This document shows positions 34,001 to 42,958 of a stretch of 64,000 bases of DNA, piece by piece; position 1 is the stretch's first letter, and each line of letters opens with the position of its first letter. Origin of the DNA: Eutrophocola sp964503965 (GTDB taxonomy: Bacteria; Pseudomonadota; Gammaproteobacteria; Pseudomonadales; Pseudohongiellaceae). Location: NCBI GenBank assembly GCA_964503965.1, contig CAZDCK010000010.1, positions 1 to 64,000 on the forward strand, in the 5' to 3' direction. The translations under genes and the position numbers were made by a program. The notes under the pieces were generated by a model, which did no database searches, was not told the DNA's origin, and saw only the letters and a program-made list of their open reading frames with translations.

Positions 34001-36085
34001 ATGAATACGATCTGCCAAATCAAACCGCTCGCTATTGCCACGATGCTGGCTACTGCAGCGACAAGCTCTGCTATTGCCCAGGAGAGCAACATACTTGAAA
34101 CCATTCTCGTGACTTCTGACCGCCAGCAGGTTGCTGTCGAGGATATTCCATCCAGCGTTCATGCTGTGAGTGAGGACATGCTTGAAACCTTCAAGCATGT
34201 ACACATTGGTGAAGTGCTGAACACGGTTCCCGGTGTTGTGTTCAATCGTGGCAATGGACAGGAATCCCTGATGGGCATCCGCTCGCCCGTGCTTACCGGT
34301 GCGGGTAGCTGTGGGTCATTCCAGACTTCCCAGGATGGGATCCCCCTGCGTGGTACCGGGTTCTGTAATGTGAACCAGCTGTTTGAGGCCAATAGTGAGC
34401 AGGCAGGTGCCATCGAAATTGTGAGGGGGCCTGGCAGTGTGTTGTTTGGTGTAAATGCCCTGCATGGTGCTATTAACGTAATCAGTCCAACGCTTGGTGG
34501 CGAGAGTGGTGGCAATGTTTCCCTGGATGTCGGCCCAAATGAGTATTCAAGGCTAAACCTGACGACTAACCGTGCATCAGGTGACCATGCTTTCGGTGTG
34601 CACTTCAACGGTGCTACAGACGGTGGCTACAAGGATGATTCGGGCTTTGATCAACAGAAAATCAATGTTGGTCATCGCTTTGATGGAGGCGACATCCGGG
34701 TCTCAACGGTACTGGCAATGACCAATCTGAACCAGGAGACAGCGGGTTACCTGGAAGGCTTTGAAGCCTACAAGGATTCCTCCCTGCGCCGGACCAATGG
34801 CAATCCGGAAGCCTACCGTGATGCCCAGAGTTTTCGTCTGCACAGTCGCATCGAGGGTGATACTGAGAATGGTACCTGGATGATCACTCCCTATTACCGC
34901 AATACTGACATGACCTTCCTGATGCATTTCCTGCCAGGCACACCGCTGGAGGAAAACGGCCATTATTCCTTTGGTGTGCAGAGCATGTATACCTTCGATA
35001 CCAGTGAGTCGGTTAACTGGACAGTGGGGCTGGATATGGAGAATACCGAGGGCTACCTGAAGCAGACCCAGGATGGAGGTTTTGGTTCTTTCCCTGCAGG
35101 CAAGCAGTATGATTTTGAAGTAGATGCCAGTATGTGGTCACCGTATGCACTGATGAAATACCAGGCGACTGATAATGATCAGCTAAGCCTGGCCGTGCGC
35201 TACGAATTTCTCGAATATGATTACGACAACCTGATGATCGATGGTAATACAGCAGAAGATGGATCTTCCTGTTCTCCCTCAGCCTTTAACCCGGCGGGAA
35301 CTTGCCGGTACAGTCGCCCCTCAGATCGCAGTGATGATTTTGATAACCTGACTGCACAGGTTGGCTGGATCCATGATTTTGATGACAGTTCCCAGGTGTT
35401 CGGTAATGCATCCTATGCATTCCGTGCTCCCCAGGCTACCGAGCTCTATCGTTTGCAGCAGGATCAACTTGTCACTGATCTGGAGTCAGAAGAGGTTCAC
35501 AGTATTGAGGCAGGCTATCGCGCCAATCATGGAAATTTCTCCTATGCACTAAGCGCCTATTACATGGAAAAGGATAATGTGATTTTCCAGGATAGTGCGC
35601 GTAATAATGTCAGTGGTGGAGAAACAGAACACAAGGGGCTGGAACTGCAGACGCTTGTTGGCCTGACAGAAAACCTGTCCCTGAATGTGGTAGCAAGTTA
35701 CGCACGTCATACCTATGAATCCAATATCGCCCCTCGTGGGGTCTCCGTGCTGCTTGATGGCAAGGATATGGATACGGCGCCAAAACTGGTTGGCAATGTC
35801 CAGCTGAACTGGCAGTTGAGTGACCAGAGCAGGCTAAACCTGGAGTGGGTGCACATGGATTCCTATTACACGGATGAGGCCAACGAGCATGAATATGAAG
35901 GCCATGACCTGGTCAATCTGCGTTATCGCTATGACTCCCCAGACAGCTGGTATTTTGCTGCAAGGCTCATGAACCTGTTCGATACTGATTATGCTGAACG
36001 TGCTGATTACAGCCCATTTGGTGGTGATCGTTATTTCGTGGGAGAGCCTGCCAGAATCTATGTAACAGTGGGCACTCGTTTCTGA
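34001..36085 (+). CDS. TonB-dependent outer-membrane receptor
   Basis: The 694-residue protein starts with a signal peptide (to SSAIAQ), then a TonB-box-like ETILVT segment, a plug domain with the EIVRGPGSVLFGVNALHGAINVISP signature, and a 22-strand-type barrel ending in a C-terminal RIYVTVGTRF with the final Phe. Two cysteine pairs (104/122 in the plug, 424/435 in a surface loop) may form disulfides. I used the ATG at 34001 because it has ACAGGAAGG ahead and starts a proper signal peptide; the open frame reaches further upstream. Such receptors import siderophores, B12, sugars or aromatic compounds; the neighbours suggest a lignin-type or other aromatic acid, which is inference. Confidence 0.93.
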   Translation: MNTICQIKPLAIATMLATAATSSAIAQESNILETILVTSDRQQVAVEDIPSSVHAVSEDMLETFKHVHIGEVLNTVPGVVFNRGNGQESLMGIRSPVLTGAGSCGSFQTSQDGIPLRGTGFCNVNQLFEANSEQAGAIEIVRGPGSVLFGVNALHGAINVISPTLGGESGGNVSLDVGPNEYSRLNLTTNRASGDHAFGVHFNGATDGGYKDDSGFDQQKINVGHRFDGGDIRVSTVLAMTNLNQETAGYLEGFEAYKDSSLRRTNGNPEAYRDAQSFRLHSRIEGDTENGTWMITPYYRNTDMTFLMHFLPGTPLEENGHYSFGVQSMYTFDTSESVNWTVGLDMENTEGYLKQTQDGGFGSFPAGKQYDFEVDASMWSPYALMKYQATDNDQLSLAVRYEFLEYDYDNLMIDGNTAEDGSSCSPSAFNPAGTCRYSRPSDRSDDFDNLTAQVGWIHDFDDSSQVFGNASYAFRAPQATELYRLQQDQLVTDLESEEVHSIEAGYRANHGNFSYALSAYYMEKDNVIFQDSARNNVSGGETEHKGLELQTLVGLTENLSLNVVASYARHTYESNIAPRGVSVLLDGKDMDTAPKLVGNVQLNWQLSDQSRLNLEWVHMDSYYTDEANEHEYEGHDLVNLRYRYDSPDSWYFAARLMNLFDTDYAERADYSPFGGDRYFVGEPARIYVTVGTRF

Positions 36086-36114
36086 TGCCGTGTACTTCGG
36101 TCCCGGAAGATCTC

Positions 36115-36147
36115 ATAAAAAAGGCAGGTTTAACCTGCCTTTTTTAT
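36115..36147. terminator. Bidirectional terminator between TonB receptor and cysNC
   Basis: A-run, GGCAGGTT-T-AACCTGCC palindrome and T-run lie between the convergent TonB receptor and cysNC, so both transcripts can end here. Confidence 0.92.
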
Positions 36148-36170
36148 GGGTGAGAACTTGTCCCCCGTGG

Positions 36171-38069
36171 TCAGATAATCGACTGCTCTTTCATGACATT
36201 GATTACCCGATCGATACATTCCTCTACATCCAGTTCGTGAGTCGGAAGAATGAGGCTGGGATTTTCCGGCTCCGGATACTCGAATGAAACGCCAGGAACA
36301 TTGCCTGTCTGCACATTTTCCTCGGCGGCATAGATACCGCTGGGATCACGCTGCTTGCAAACCTCCAGTGGGGGGTTCAGGTAAACCACCAGGCAGTTTT
36401 CCTGGCCAATGACGCTACACATGTGCTCACGGGAATCCATATCCGGTGATACGAATGCTGCACAACAGATCAGCCCGGAGTCATTGAGGTACTTGGCGAT
36501 ATAGGCACTACGGCGAAGGTTCTCTGCACGACCTGCAGCATCATGGGGAAGGTCCTTGCTGATACCCAGGCGCATCTGCTTGCCATCAAGGACAGTGCTG
36601 ACACGGCCCATATCAAACAGGCGTCTTTCCAGTGCATGGGCCAGGGTGGATTTACCGGACCCAGACAGGCCGATGAACATCACGGTTACGGGTCTCTGGC
36701 CATAGCGGGCAGCCCTTTCGTCCGTGGTGACATGGGAAGACACGGTACTGATATGTTTGCCTGTATGCTGAGTGCTGAAAATCATGCCTGCACCGACCGT
36801 CACATTGGTCAGGCGGTCAATAATAATGAAGGCCCCGGTGCTCGGATTTGCCAGGTAGTCATCGAAATAGACGGACTCGTTCAGGTTCACCTCGCAGAGG
36901 CCAATCTCGTTGAGTTCAAGTGCCGGAGCCGGGCTCGTTTCCAGTGTATTTACATCAACTTTGTGCCTGATATTGCTTATCTGGCCACTGGTGGACTTGG
37001 TGTTCAGCTTGAAGTCGTACTGCTTCCCAGGCAGCAAGGCCTTTTCATTCATCCATACGATATTGGCGGTGAAAGTGTCTCCAGATGCGGGGATATTGTC
37101 TGAATGGACAATCATGTCGCCACGACTGATATCAATTTCATCTTCCAGTGTGAGGGTGATCGCCATCGGTGTGAAGGCGTGTTCGAGCTCCTCATCATAG
37201 GTCACGATGGATTTCACCGTGCTGGTCTTGCCGGAAGGCAGGGCTGTGACCTGGTCACCCTTGCGCACCACGCCTGATGCCATCGTGCCACAATATCCCC
37301 TGAAATCCAGGTTGGGACGATTGACATACTGGACGGGGAAGCGGAAGTCCTCAAAATTCCTGTCAGCTGAAATCTTCACATTTTCCAGCATCCACATGAG
37401 TGTTTCACCGTCATACCAGGGAGTATGCTCACTGGGCTTGACCACATTGTCGCCATTGAGGGCAGACATGGGGATGAAGGTCAGTTCACCGGTATCCAGG
37501 TCTTTGGTGAACTCCAGGTAATCCTCTCGAATGTTATTGAAGACATCCTCACTGAAGTCCATGAGGTCCATTTTGTTGATGGCCACGATGAGGTGCTTGA
37601 TACCCAGCAGACTGGCAATAAAGGTGTGGCGGCGGGTCTGTGTGAGAACACCATGCCTGGCATCAATCAGGATGATGGCCAGTTCACAGTTGGAAGCACC
37701 AGTGGCCATGTTGCGAGTGTACTGCTCATGTCCCGGCGTATCCGCAATAATGAATTTGCGTTTGGCCGTCGAAAAATAACGGTAGGCGACATCAATGGTG
37801 ATGCCCTGTTCGCGTTCCGCCTGCAGACCATCGGTCAGTAATGCCAGGTCAAAGCTCTCGTCTGTAGTGCCGGACTTGAGACTGTCGGCTCCAATGGCAT
37901 CAAGCTGGTCCTGGTAAACCATTTTTGTGTCGTACAGTAGTCTGCCTATCAAGGTGCTTTTCCCGTCATCAACGCTGCCGCAGGTCAGCAGTCGCAGAAG
38001 TTCCTTGCGCTCATGCTGGGCAAGGTAGGCATCAATGTCTGTTGCAATAAGATCAGATTGGTGGGACAT
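36171..38069 (-). CDS. cysNC: Fused sulfate adenylyltransferase subunit 1 / adenylylsulfate kinase CysNC
   Basis: The 632-residue protein joins a CysN GTPase (residues about 1-430) and a CysC APS kinase (about 450-632). The GTPase has GSVDDGKST at 31-39, DTPGHEQYTRNM and NKMD; the kinase has the GLSGSGKST P-loop. CysN with CysD makes adenylyl sulfate driven by GTP hydrolysis; the CysC part phosphorylates it to PAPS. The fusion is common in Pseudomonas. The start overlaps the cysD stop by one base in TGATG, so translation is coupled. Confidence 0.96.
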   Translation of the reverse strand: MSHQSDLIATDIDAYLAQHERKELLRLLTCGSVDDGKSTLIGRLLYDTKMVYQDQLDAIGADSLKSGTTDESFDLALLTDGLQAEREQGITIDVAYRYFSTAKRKFIIADTPGHEQYTRNMATGASNCELAIILIDARHGVLTQTRRHTFIASLLGIKHLIVAINKMDLMDFSEDVFNNIREDYLEFTKDLDTGELTFIPMSALNGDNVVKPSEHTPWYDGETLMWMLENVKISADRNFEDFRFPVQYVNRPNLDFRGYCGTMASGVVRKGDQVTALPSGKTSTVKSIVTYDEELEHAFTPMAITLTLEDEIDISRGDMIVHSDNIPASGDTFTANIVWMNEKALLPGKQYDFKLNTKSTSGQISNIRHKVDVNTLETSPAPALELNEIGLCEVNLNESVYFDDYLANPSTGAFIIIDRLTNVTVGAGMIFSTQHTGKHISTVSSHVTTDERAARYGQRPVTVMFIGLSGSGKSTLAHALERRLFDMGRVSTVLDGKQMRLGISKDLPHDAAGRAENLRRSAYIAKYLNDSGLICCAAFVSPDMDSREHMCSVIGQENCLVVYLNPPLEVCKQRDPSGIYAAEENVQTGNVPGVSFEYPEPENPSLILPTHELDVEECIDRVINVMKEQSII

Positions 38070-38980
38070 CAGAAATACCCCTCCTTCTTTTTCTTCTCCA
38101 TGGAACCGGCTTCATCCTTATCAATTGTGCGCCCCTGCCTTTCAGACGTAGTAGCCAGCAGCATCTCCTGGATAATTTCAGGAAGGGTGGTGGCTTCGGA
38201 TTCAATGGCGCCAGTCAGGGGGTAGCAGCCAAGCGTGCGAAATCGGACTTTCTTTATGACGGCCTTGCTGGCGAGTTCTTCCGGTACGCGATCATCATTG
38301 AGGAAAATTTCCGTGCCCTCGTATTCAACCACTGGACGTTCCGCGGCAAAATACAGGGATGGAATGTCAATGTTGTTCAGGTGTATGTACTGCCAGACAT
38401 CAAGTTCGGTCCAGTTGGAAAGGGGAAATACCCGGATACTCTCGCCCTTGTTGATTTTGCCGTTGTAGATATTCCACAGTTCCGGACGCTGGTTTTTCGG
38501 ATCCCAGCGGTGGTTTTTGTCCCTGAAGGAATAGACTCTTTCCTTGGCCCGGGATTTTTCCTCATCACGACGAGCGCCACCGAAAGCTGCATCAAACCTG
38601 TATTTATTCAAGGCCTGTTTCAGAGCCTGGGTTTTCATGATGTCGGTATGTTTGGAACTACCATGACTAAAAGGGCCGACCCCGGCATCAACGCCTTCCT
38701 GATTGATATGTACAATCAGGTCCAGACCAAACTTTTCTGCCAGGGTATCGCGAAACTCGATCATTTCCTTGAACTTCCAGGTGGTATCCACATGCAACAG
38801 GCGGAAAGGGAGCTTGCCTGGATAAAAGGCTTTCAGGGCAAGATGCAGCATCACGGCAGAATCCTTGCCGATGGAATAAAGCATTACCGGGTTGTCGAAC
38901 TCGGCGGCAACCTCGCGAATGATATGGATGCTTTCAGCTTCAAGCTGCTTGAGGTGAGTAAGCCGGTGCTCTGTCATCAT
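38069..38980 (-). CDS. cysD: Sulfate adenylyltransferase subunit 2 CysD
   Basis: The 303-residue ATP pyrophosphatase-type enzyme has the PP-loop SIGKDS at 36-41, HVDTTWKFKEMIEFRD, and FGGARRDEEKSRAKERVYSFRD. It makes APS from ATP and sulfate with CysN. It is the first gene of the unit, with its own sigma-70-like promoter upstream, and overlaps cysNC by one base. Confidence 0.97.
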   Translation of the reverse strand: MMTEHRLTHLKQLEAESIHIIREVAAEFDNPVMLYSIGKDSAVMLHLALKAFYPGKLPFRLLHVDTTWKFKEMIEFRDTLAEKFGLDLIVHINQEGVDAGVGPFSHGSSKHTDIMKTQALKQALNKYRFDAAFGGARRDEEKSRAKERVYSFRDKNHRWDPKNQRPELWNIYNGKINKGESIRVFPLSNWTELDVWQYIHLNNIDIPSLYFAAERPVVEYEGTEIFLNDDRVPEELASKAVIKKVRFRTLGCYPLTGAIESEATTLPEIIQEMLLATTSERQGRTIDKDEAGSMEKKKKEGYF

Positions 38981-39043
38981 AAGTGTTATGAACCGAATGA
39001 AAAATCAGGATGGTGGAACTGACCCGGGTGAATCGGGGCGCAG

Positions 39044-39072
39044 ATTATACGGTATCATCCGGGCAAACCCAA
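39044..39072 (-). promoter_or_regulatory. Sigma-70 promoter for cysD-cysNC
   Basis: Read on the minus strand, TTGGGT (39072-39067), a 17-bp spacer and TATAAT (39049-39044) form a good sigma-70 promoter about 60 bp before the cysD start. Confidence 0.65.
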
Positions 39073-39172
39073 GCAGGCCAGTCCGCCGTGGGATGGTGTT
39101 TGACAATCCATGTAATTTTGGAGCTCTACAGCTATCAATGCGAGCTAATTATGCCGCATAGTCGCATAACTG

Positions 39173-39664
39173 TCAGTTTTGAGGCTGATTCTCAGGATCG
39201 TCCCTGGTCTCGTCACTTTCCCGGTCGAGACCGTAATCTTCTGCAAGGCTGCCCTTCTGGTCGGGACTGGTTTTGGCAGCGTAGTCCCTGGGAGGCTCAA
39301 CAGATTGGGACGTGTCTTCAGTTCCGGAGCCGGCCACGGTAAACGAGTCTCTGGTGAGAGAGACGGGATCCTGGGCATTATGGGAAAGCTGGTCTGAAAT
39401 ATATTCCGGACACAATGCCTGGGCGCCTGTAGCGATATGTTTGTAAACATCACGATAGCTTTCTGTCAGTGAACTCAGCAGGTGAGCCGTGTTGTTGAAG
39501 TGGGAATGGACGCTATCCCTGTAGGCCTCATGTTCGCGCTGAAGTGAGTCGAGCTGTTCCTCCAGCATTCTGACTTTGGCTTCATCTGAACGAAACTGCC
39601 TGTAAATCACCATGCCAACGATCAGACCTGCAGCAAACCCTATCAATGTAATCAGCCAGCTCAT
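39173..39664 (-). CDS. zapG: YhcB/ZapG inner-membrane division-associated protein (DUF1043)
   Basis: The 163-residue protein has one N-terminal membrane helix (about 3-21, ITLIGFAAGLIVGMVIYRQF), then a coiled coil (about 28-80) and a disordered acidic tail. The LSSLTESYRDVYKHIATGAQALC segment is the DUF1043 signature. In E. coli YhcB/ZapG is tied to cell shape, division and envelope balance. It is divergent from zapE, another division-linked gene, by 181 bp. Confidence 0.9.
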   Translation of the reverse strand: MSWLITLIGFAAGLIVGMVIYRQFRSDEAKVRMLEEQLDSLQREHEAYRDSVHSHFNNTAHLLSSLTESYRDVYKHIATGAQALCPEYISDQLSHNAQDPVSLTRDSFTVAGSGTEDTSQSVEPPRDYAAKTSPDQKGSLAEDYGLDRESDETRDDPENQPQN

Positions 39665-39770
39665 TCCTCTCTCACTTGTACATTTGTGTCGATGGTTTAA
39701 AGGTTCCCGGGTGCCATGGCATCCAGAGGGTGTAATAAAATCAGGCTTATCGAGTATATCGCGAGAAAAC

Positions 39771-39801
39771 TTGGAAAACCTGCGCCGATTATACCTATAA
39801 T
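39771..39801 (+). promoter_or_regulatory. Promoter candidate for zapE
   Basis: TTGGAA (39771-39776) and TATAAT (39796-39801) are separated by 19 bp; the overlapping TGGAAA gives 18 bp. Transcription would start about 40 bp before the zapE start. Confidence 0.5.
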
Positions 39802-39845
39802 TGCATGCTTGTTCTGCCTAAACACTGTTCAAGACAGAAATCCAT

Positions 39846-40961
39846 TTGCCAAATCATTCCACACCTGCCGAACTTTATCGCCGGGATCTAGCCGCAGGCA
39901 GGATCCAGCCTGACCCTGCCCAACAGGACACTATTAATGCCCTTGATGATGTGTTCCGAAAGCTCGTGGCCTACTGGGAAAAACCGGCCGGCATGCTGGA
40001 GTCGCTGCTGGGTAATGAGAAGAAACGGCTTAAAGCCATAACGGGTCTTTATCTTTGGGGTGGTGTAGGGCGAGGCAAGACATACCTGATGGATATGTTC
40101 TTTCATTCTCTCCCTGGTAATCGTAAACGCCGTTTGCATTTTCATCGATTCATGCAGATGGTTCATCGGGAGCTTTATGCGAACAGGGGAATAAAGAACC
40201 CCCTTGGTCATGTAGCCAGGAATATAGCCTTGCGGGCCGATGTGCTGTGTTTCGATGAGTTTTTTGTCAGTGAAATCGGCGATGCGATGATACTGGGGAA
40301 TCTCCTGGAGACGCTATTCGAGGAGGGCGTGGTATTGATAGCGACGTCCAATATAGAACCGGCCAGGCTGTATGAGCGAGGGCTTCAACGACAGAAGTTT
40401 CTACCCGCAATTGCTCTTCTTGAGGAGTATACCCATGTGATGAATGTGGACGGTGGAACTGACTACAGGCTGAGGACGCTGGAAAACGCCGGTATCTATC
40501 ATACTCCCCTGAACGAGGCGGCGGAGAAAGCCATGCTGAGTTGCTTTGAGAGCCTGGTAGGGGAAATGCAACGCGACACTGAAACCAGGATTGAAATTCT
40601 GGGCAGACAGCTCCAGGCCCGCTACCTGGCCCAGGGAGTGGGGTGGTTTGATTTCAGGGAGTTATGTGATGGTCCCAGAAGCGCTGCTGACTATATTGAG
40701 ATTTCCCAGCTATTTCATTCGATACTCGTTTCAGGTGTGCCGGTTTTTCATGCAGACATTGATGATCAGGCCAGGCGTTTTATCTCGATGGTGGATGAGT
40801 TTTATGACCAGAATGTCAAACTTATCCTGTCAGCTGCCGCCCCACTCGAGGGGCTGTACAGGGGCGAGGAACTGGCATTTCCCTTTGAGCGAACCTGCTC
40901 GCGCCTGTTGGAAATGCAGTCCCATGAATACCTGGGGCATGAGCACCATCCGGGGGGATAA
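39846..40961 (+). CDS. zapE: Cell division ATPase ZapE (AFG1-like)
   Basis: The 371-residue AFG1-family AAA ATPase has Walker A GGVGRGKT at 72-79, the HFHRFMQMVHREL segment, Walker B VLCFDEFFVSEIGDA and the sensor-1 region IATSNIEP. ZapE helps the Z-ring constrict in E. coli. The start is a TTG at 39846, chosen from the family N-terminus; its ribosome-binding site is weak. rplM follows 211 bp later with its own promoter. Confidence 0.92.
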   Translation: MPNHSTPAELYRRDLAAGRIQPDPAQQDTINALDDVFRKLVAYWEKPAGMLESLLGNEKKRLKAITGLYLWGGVGRGKTYLMDMFFHSLPGNRKRRLHFHRFMQMVHRELYANRGIKNPLGHVARNIALRADVLCFDEFFVSEIGDAMILGNLLETLFEEGVVLIATSNIEPARLYERGLQRQKFLPAIALLEEYTHVMNVDGGTDYRLRTLENAGIYHTPLNEAAEKAMLSCFESLVGEMQRDTETRIEILGRQLQARYLAQGVGWFDFRELCDGPRSAADYIEISQLFHSILVSGVPVFHADIDDQARRFISMVDEFYDQNVKLILSAAAPLEGLYRGEELAFPFERTCSRLLEMQSHEYLGHEHHPGG

Positions 40962-41025
40962 TCCACAGGAATCAATCCTGTCCAGGCCGGCTTGACAGAA
41001 TCAGTGAAAAAAAAGCAATCAGTGC

Positions 41026-41054
41026 TTGAATCCGCTTGTCTGCATCGGTAGAAT
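41026..41054 (+). promoter_or_regulatory. Sigma-70 promoter for rplM-rpsI
   Basis: TTGAAT (41026-41031), 17-bp spacer and TAGAAT (41049-41054) form a good sigma-70 promoter. Transcription from about 41061 leaves a leader of roughly 110 nt before rplM, where the L13 autoregulatory site known in E. coli would lie. Confidence 0.75.
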
Positions 41055-41172
41055 TCGCGCTCCCATATTCCGGAGATCCCCGGGATGCAGGGTTCAACTC
41101 ATGGGCATACAATACAATGCCTCATGGAAAAAACAGTTTAAACAAACAGTAAAAAGATAGTCGGGTTAAGCC

Positions 41173-41604
41173 ATGAAGACGATTTCAGCTAACAAGGAAA
41201 CTGCTCAGAATGACTGGTATGTCATTGATGCAGAAGGAAAAACTCTTGGCCGCATGGCGGCTGAGATTGCCCATCGTCTGCGTGGCAAACACAAGGCCGA
41301 GTTCACTCCCCATGTTGATACAGGGGATTATATCGTCGTTGTTAATGCTGAAAAGGTGCATGTCACCGGTAACAAGGCCACTGACAAGAAATATTACCGC
41401 CATACCGGCTTTCCCGGCGGTCTGAAAACCCGTAGCTTTAACGAGATGGTTGAAAATGCCCCTGAGGACGTTATCAAGCTGGCAGTCAAAGGTATGATGC
41501 CTCGCTCACCCCTGGGACGCGCCATGTTAAAGAAACTGAAAGTTTATGCCGGTGCACAACACCCTCACGGTGCCCAGAATCCAGCCGAATTGAACATCGC
41601 CTGA
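41173..41604 (+). CDS. rplM: 50S ribosomal protein L13
   Basis: The 143-residue protein matches L13: WYVIDAEGKTLGRMAAEIAHRLRGKHKAEFTPHVDTGDYIVVVNA, and KMLPRSPLG-like GMMPRSPLGRAMLKKLKVY. It starts the rplM-rpsI pair; rpsI follows after 62 bp. Confidence 0.98.
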   Translation: MKTISANKETAQNDWYVIDAEGKTLGRMAAEIAHRLRGKHKAEFTPHVDTGDYIVVVNAEKVHVTGNKATDKKYYRHTGFPGGLKTRSFNEMVENAPEDVIKLAVKGMMPRSPLGRAMLKKLKVYAGAQHPHGAQNPAELNIA

Positions 41605-41666
41605 TCTGAATAGCTCATCAAGTTTATATTCCAATAAAAGAAACAGAGAGAAAGAGACTGAACGTT

Positions 41667-42059
41667 ATGGCAGCTACCCAATATTACGGAACCGGACGCC
41701 GCAAGACATCCACTGCCAGGGTATTCCTGACATCCGGTAACGGCACTATCACTATCAACGATCGTAGCATTGATGAATTCTTTGGTCGGGAAGTGGCTCG
41801 AATGATCGTTCGCCAGCCTCTGGAACTGCTGGAAGTATCAGACAGGTTTGACGTTAATGTTCGCGTTGCCGGTGGTGGCAGCTTCGGACAGGCCGGTGCC
41901 ATTCGTCACGGTATCACCCGTGCACTGATCGATTTTGATGAAGAGAATCGTTCACCGCTTCGCAAGGCTGGTTTCGTTACGCGAGACGCCAGGGAAGTGG
42001 AACGAAAGAAGGTTGGCCTGCGTAAAGCGAGGAAGCGTCCACAATTTTCCAAGCGTTAA
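41667..42059 (+). CDS. rpsI: 30S ribosomal protein S9
   Basis: The 130-residue protein matches S9: QYYGTGRRKTSTARVFL at the start, GGGSFGQAGAIRHGITRAL in the middle and the basic C-terminal KKVGLRKARKRPQFSKR that reaches the ribosomal P site. It is followed by a strong terminator. Confidence 0.98.
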   Translation: MAATQYYGTGRRKTSTARVFLTSGNGTITINDRSIDEFFGREVARMIVRQPLELLEVSDRFDVNVRVAGGGSFGQAGAIRHGITRALIDFDEENRSPLRKAGFVTRDAREVERKKVGLRKARKRPQFSKR

Positions 42060-42092
42060 TTTTCCGGGATTTATCGCCCAAACGATTCAAAG

Positions 42093-42125
42093 AACGCCGG
42101 TACCCTTGGTACCGGCGTTTTTTTT
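42093..42125 (+). terminator. Rho-independent terminator after rpsI
   Basis: AACGCCGGTACC and GGTACCGGCGTT form a perfect 12-bp stem around a CTT loop, followed by a T-run, 33 bp after the rpsI stop codon. Confidence 0.95.
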
Positions 42126-42170
42126 ATGGGTATATTTTCAATTATTGCCCCTGGAACAGACCGTTTTATC

Positions 42171-42199
42171 TTGAAAAAAATGGGTGGTTCTAGTAGTAT
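42171..42199 (+). promoter_or_regulatory. Sigma-70 promoter for petABC
   Basis: TTGAAA (42171-42176), 17-bp spacer and TAGTAT (42194-42199) make a strong promoter in the gap after the rpsI terminator. Transcription from about 42206 gives a leader of about 140 nt with the GTAC cluster. Confidence 0.7.
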
Positions 42200-42286
42200 G
42201 CGCGCTCCGTTTATCGCCCCTATTTCCGGCCTTCTCGGCAGCCGTCAACCGGCTTGAAACAGGCGTTTTAAGGAAAATTTAAAGGC

Positions 42287-42326
42287 GTACGTACATGTAC
42301 GTCAAAGTACCAAGTACTCAAAGTAC
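42287..42326. promoter_or_regulatory. GTAC-rich element in the petA leader
   Basis: Six GTAC tetramers occur in 40 bp (42287, 42291, 42297, 42307, 42314, 42323). They include the perfect 14-bp palindrome ACGTACATGTACGT (42289-42302) and three AAGTAC direct repeats. It lies between the promoter and the petA start, in a position for an operator or a leader structure. Confidence 0.6.
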
Positions 42327-42346
42327 AGAAAGAGGAGACCCGCATC

Positions 42347-42958
42347 GTGAGTGATGGCACAGCTCATGTCGTAAACGAAAAGCGCAGAAGATTTCTCATT
42401 GGCAGCACAACCCTGGTGGGCGCTGCCGGCGCCGCAGGCGCAGCCGTCCCTTTTGTGGGTTCCTGGCAACCCAGTGCACGAGCACTGGCCGCCGGAGCTC
42501 CTGTCACCATTGACATCAGTCGACTCAATCCAGGAGAGTTACTGGGTCCCATGCCTGCCTGGCGTGGACAGCCGGTATACGTTTTCCGCCGTGAGGATGA
42601 GACGCTGGAGAGTCTGCGTTCGCGTACAGACCATCTTGCAGATCCTGAATCTGAATCTGCGGACCAGCAACCTGAATACTGTCAGAATGAGCTGCGCTCC
42701 ATTCGCCCCGAAATCATGATCATGGTTGGTTTGTGTACCCACCTTGGCTGTGCGCCGCTGATGAATCCGGAAGTTCAGCCCCAGGATTATGACCCTGAGT
42801 GGACTGGCGGTTTCTTCTGTCCATGCCATGGCTCCATGTTTGATATGGCTGGTCGTGTCTACAGCGGCGTGCCGGCACCGGACAATCTTGTTGTCCCCCC
42901 CCATTACTATGAAAACGACACTGTAGTCGTCGTTGGCCTGGATGGAGAAGACTCCTGA
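42347..42958 (+). CDS. petA: Ubiquinol-cytochrome c reductase iron-sulfur subunit (Rieske protein)
   Basis: The 203-residue protein has an N-terminal twin-arginine-like RRRFLIGS followed by a membrane helix (about 16-38), the linker, and the Rieske domain with Cys130-Thr-His132 in LCTHLGC135 and Cys158-Pro-Cys160-His161 in CPCHGS. Cys135 and Cys160 form the usual disulfide. It carries electrons from quinol at the Qo site to cytochrome c1. The start is the GTG at 42347 after AGAGGAGA. Its stop TGA overlaps the petBC start by one base. Confidence 0.96.
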   Translation: MSDGTAHVVNEKRRRFLIGSTTLVGAAGAAGAAVPFVGSWQPSARALAAGAPVTIDISRLNPGELLGPMPAWRGQPVYVFRREDETLESLRSRTDHLADPESESADQQPEYCQNELRSIRPEIMIMVGLCTHLGCAPLMNPEVQPQDYDPEWTGGFFCPCHGSMFDMAGRVYSGVPAPDNLVVPPHYYENDTVVVVGLDGEDS

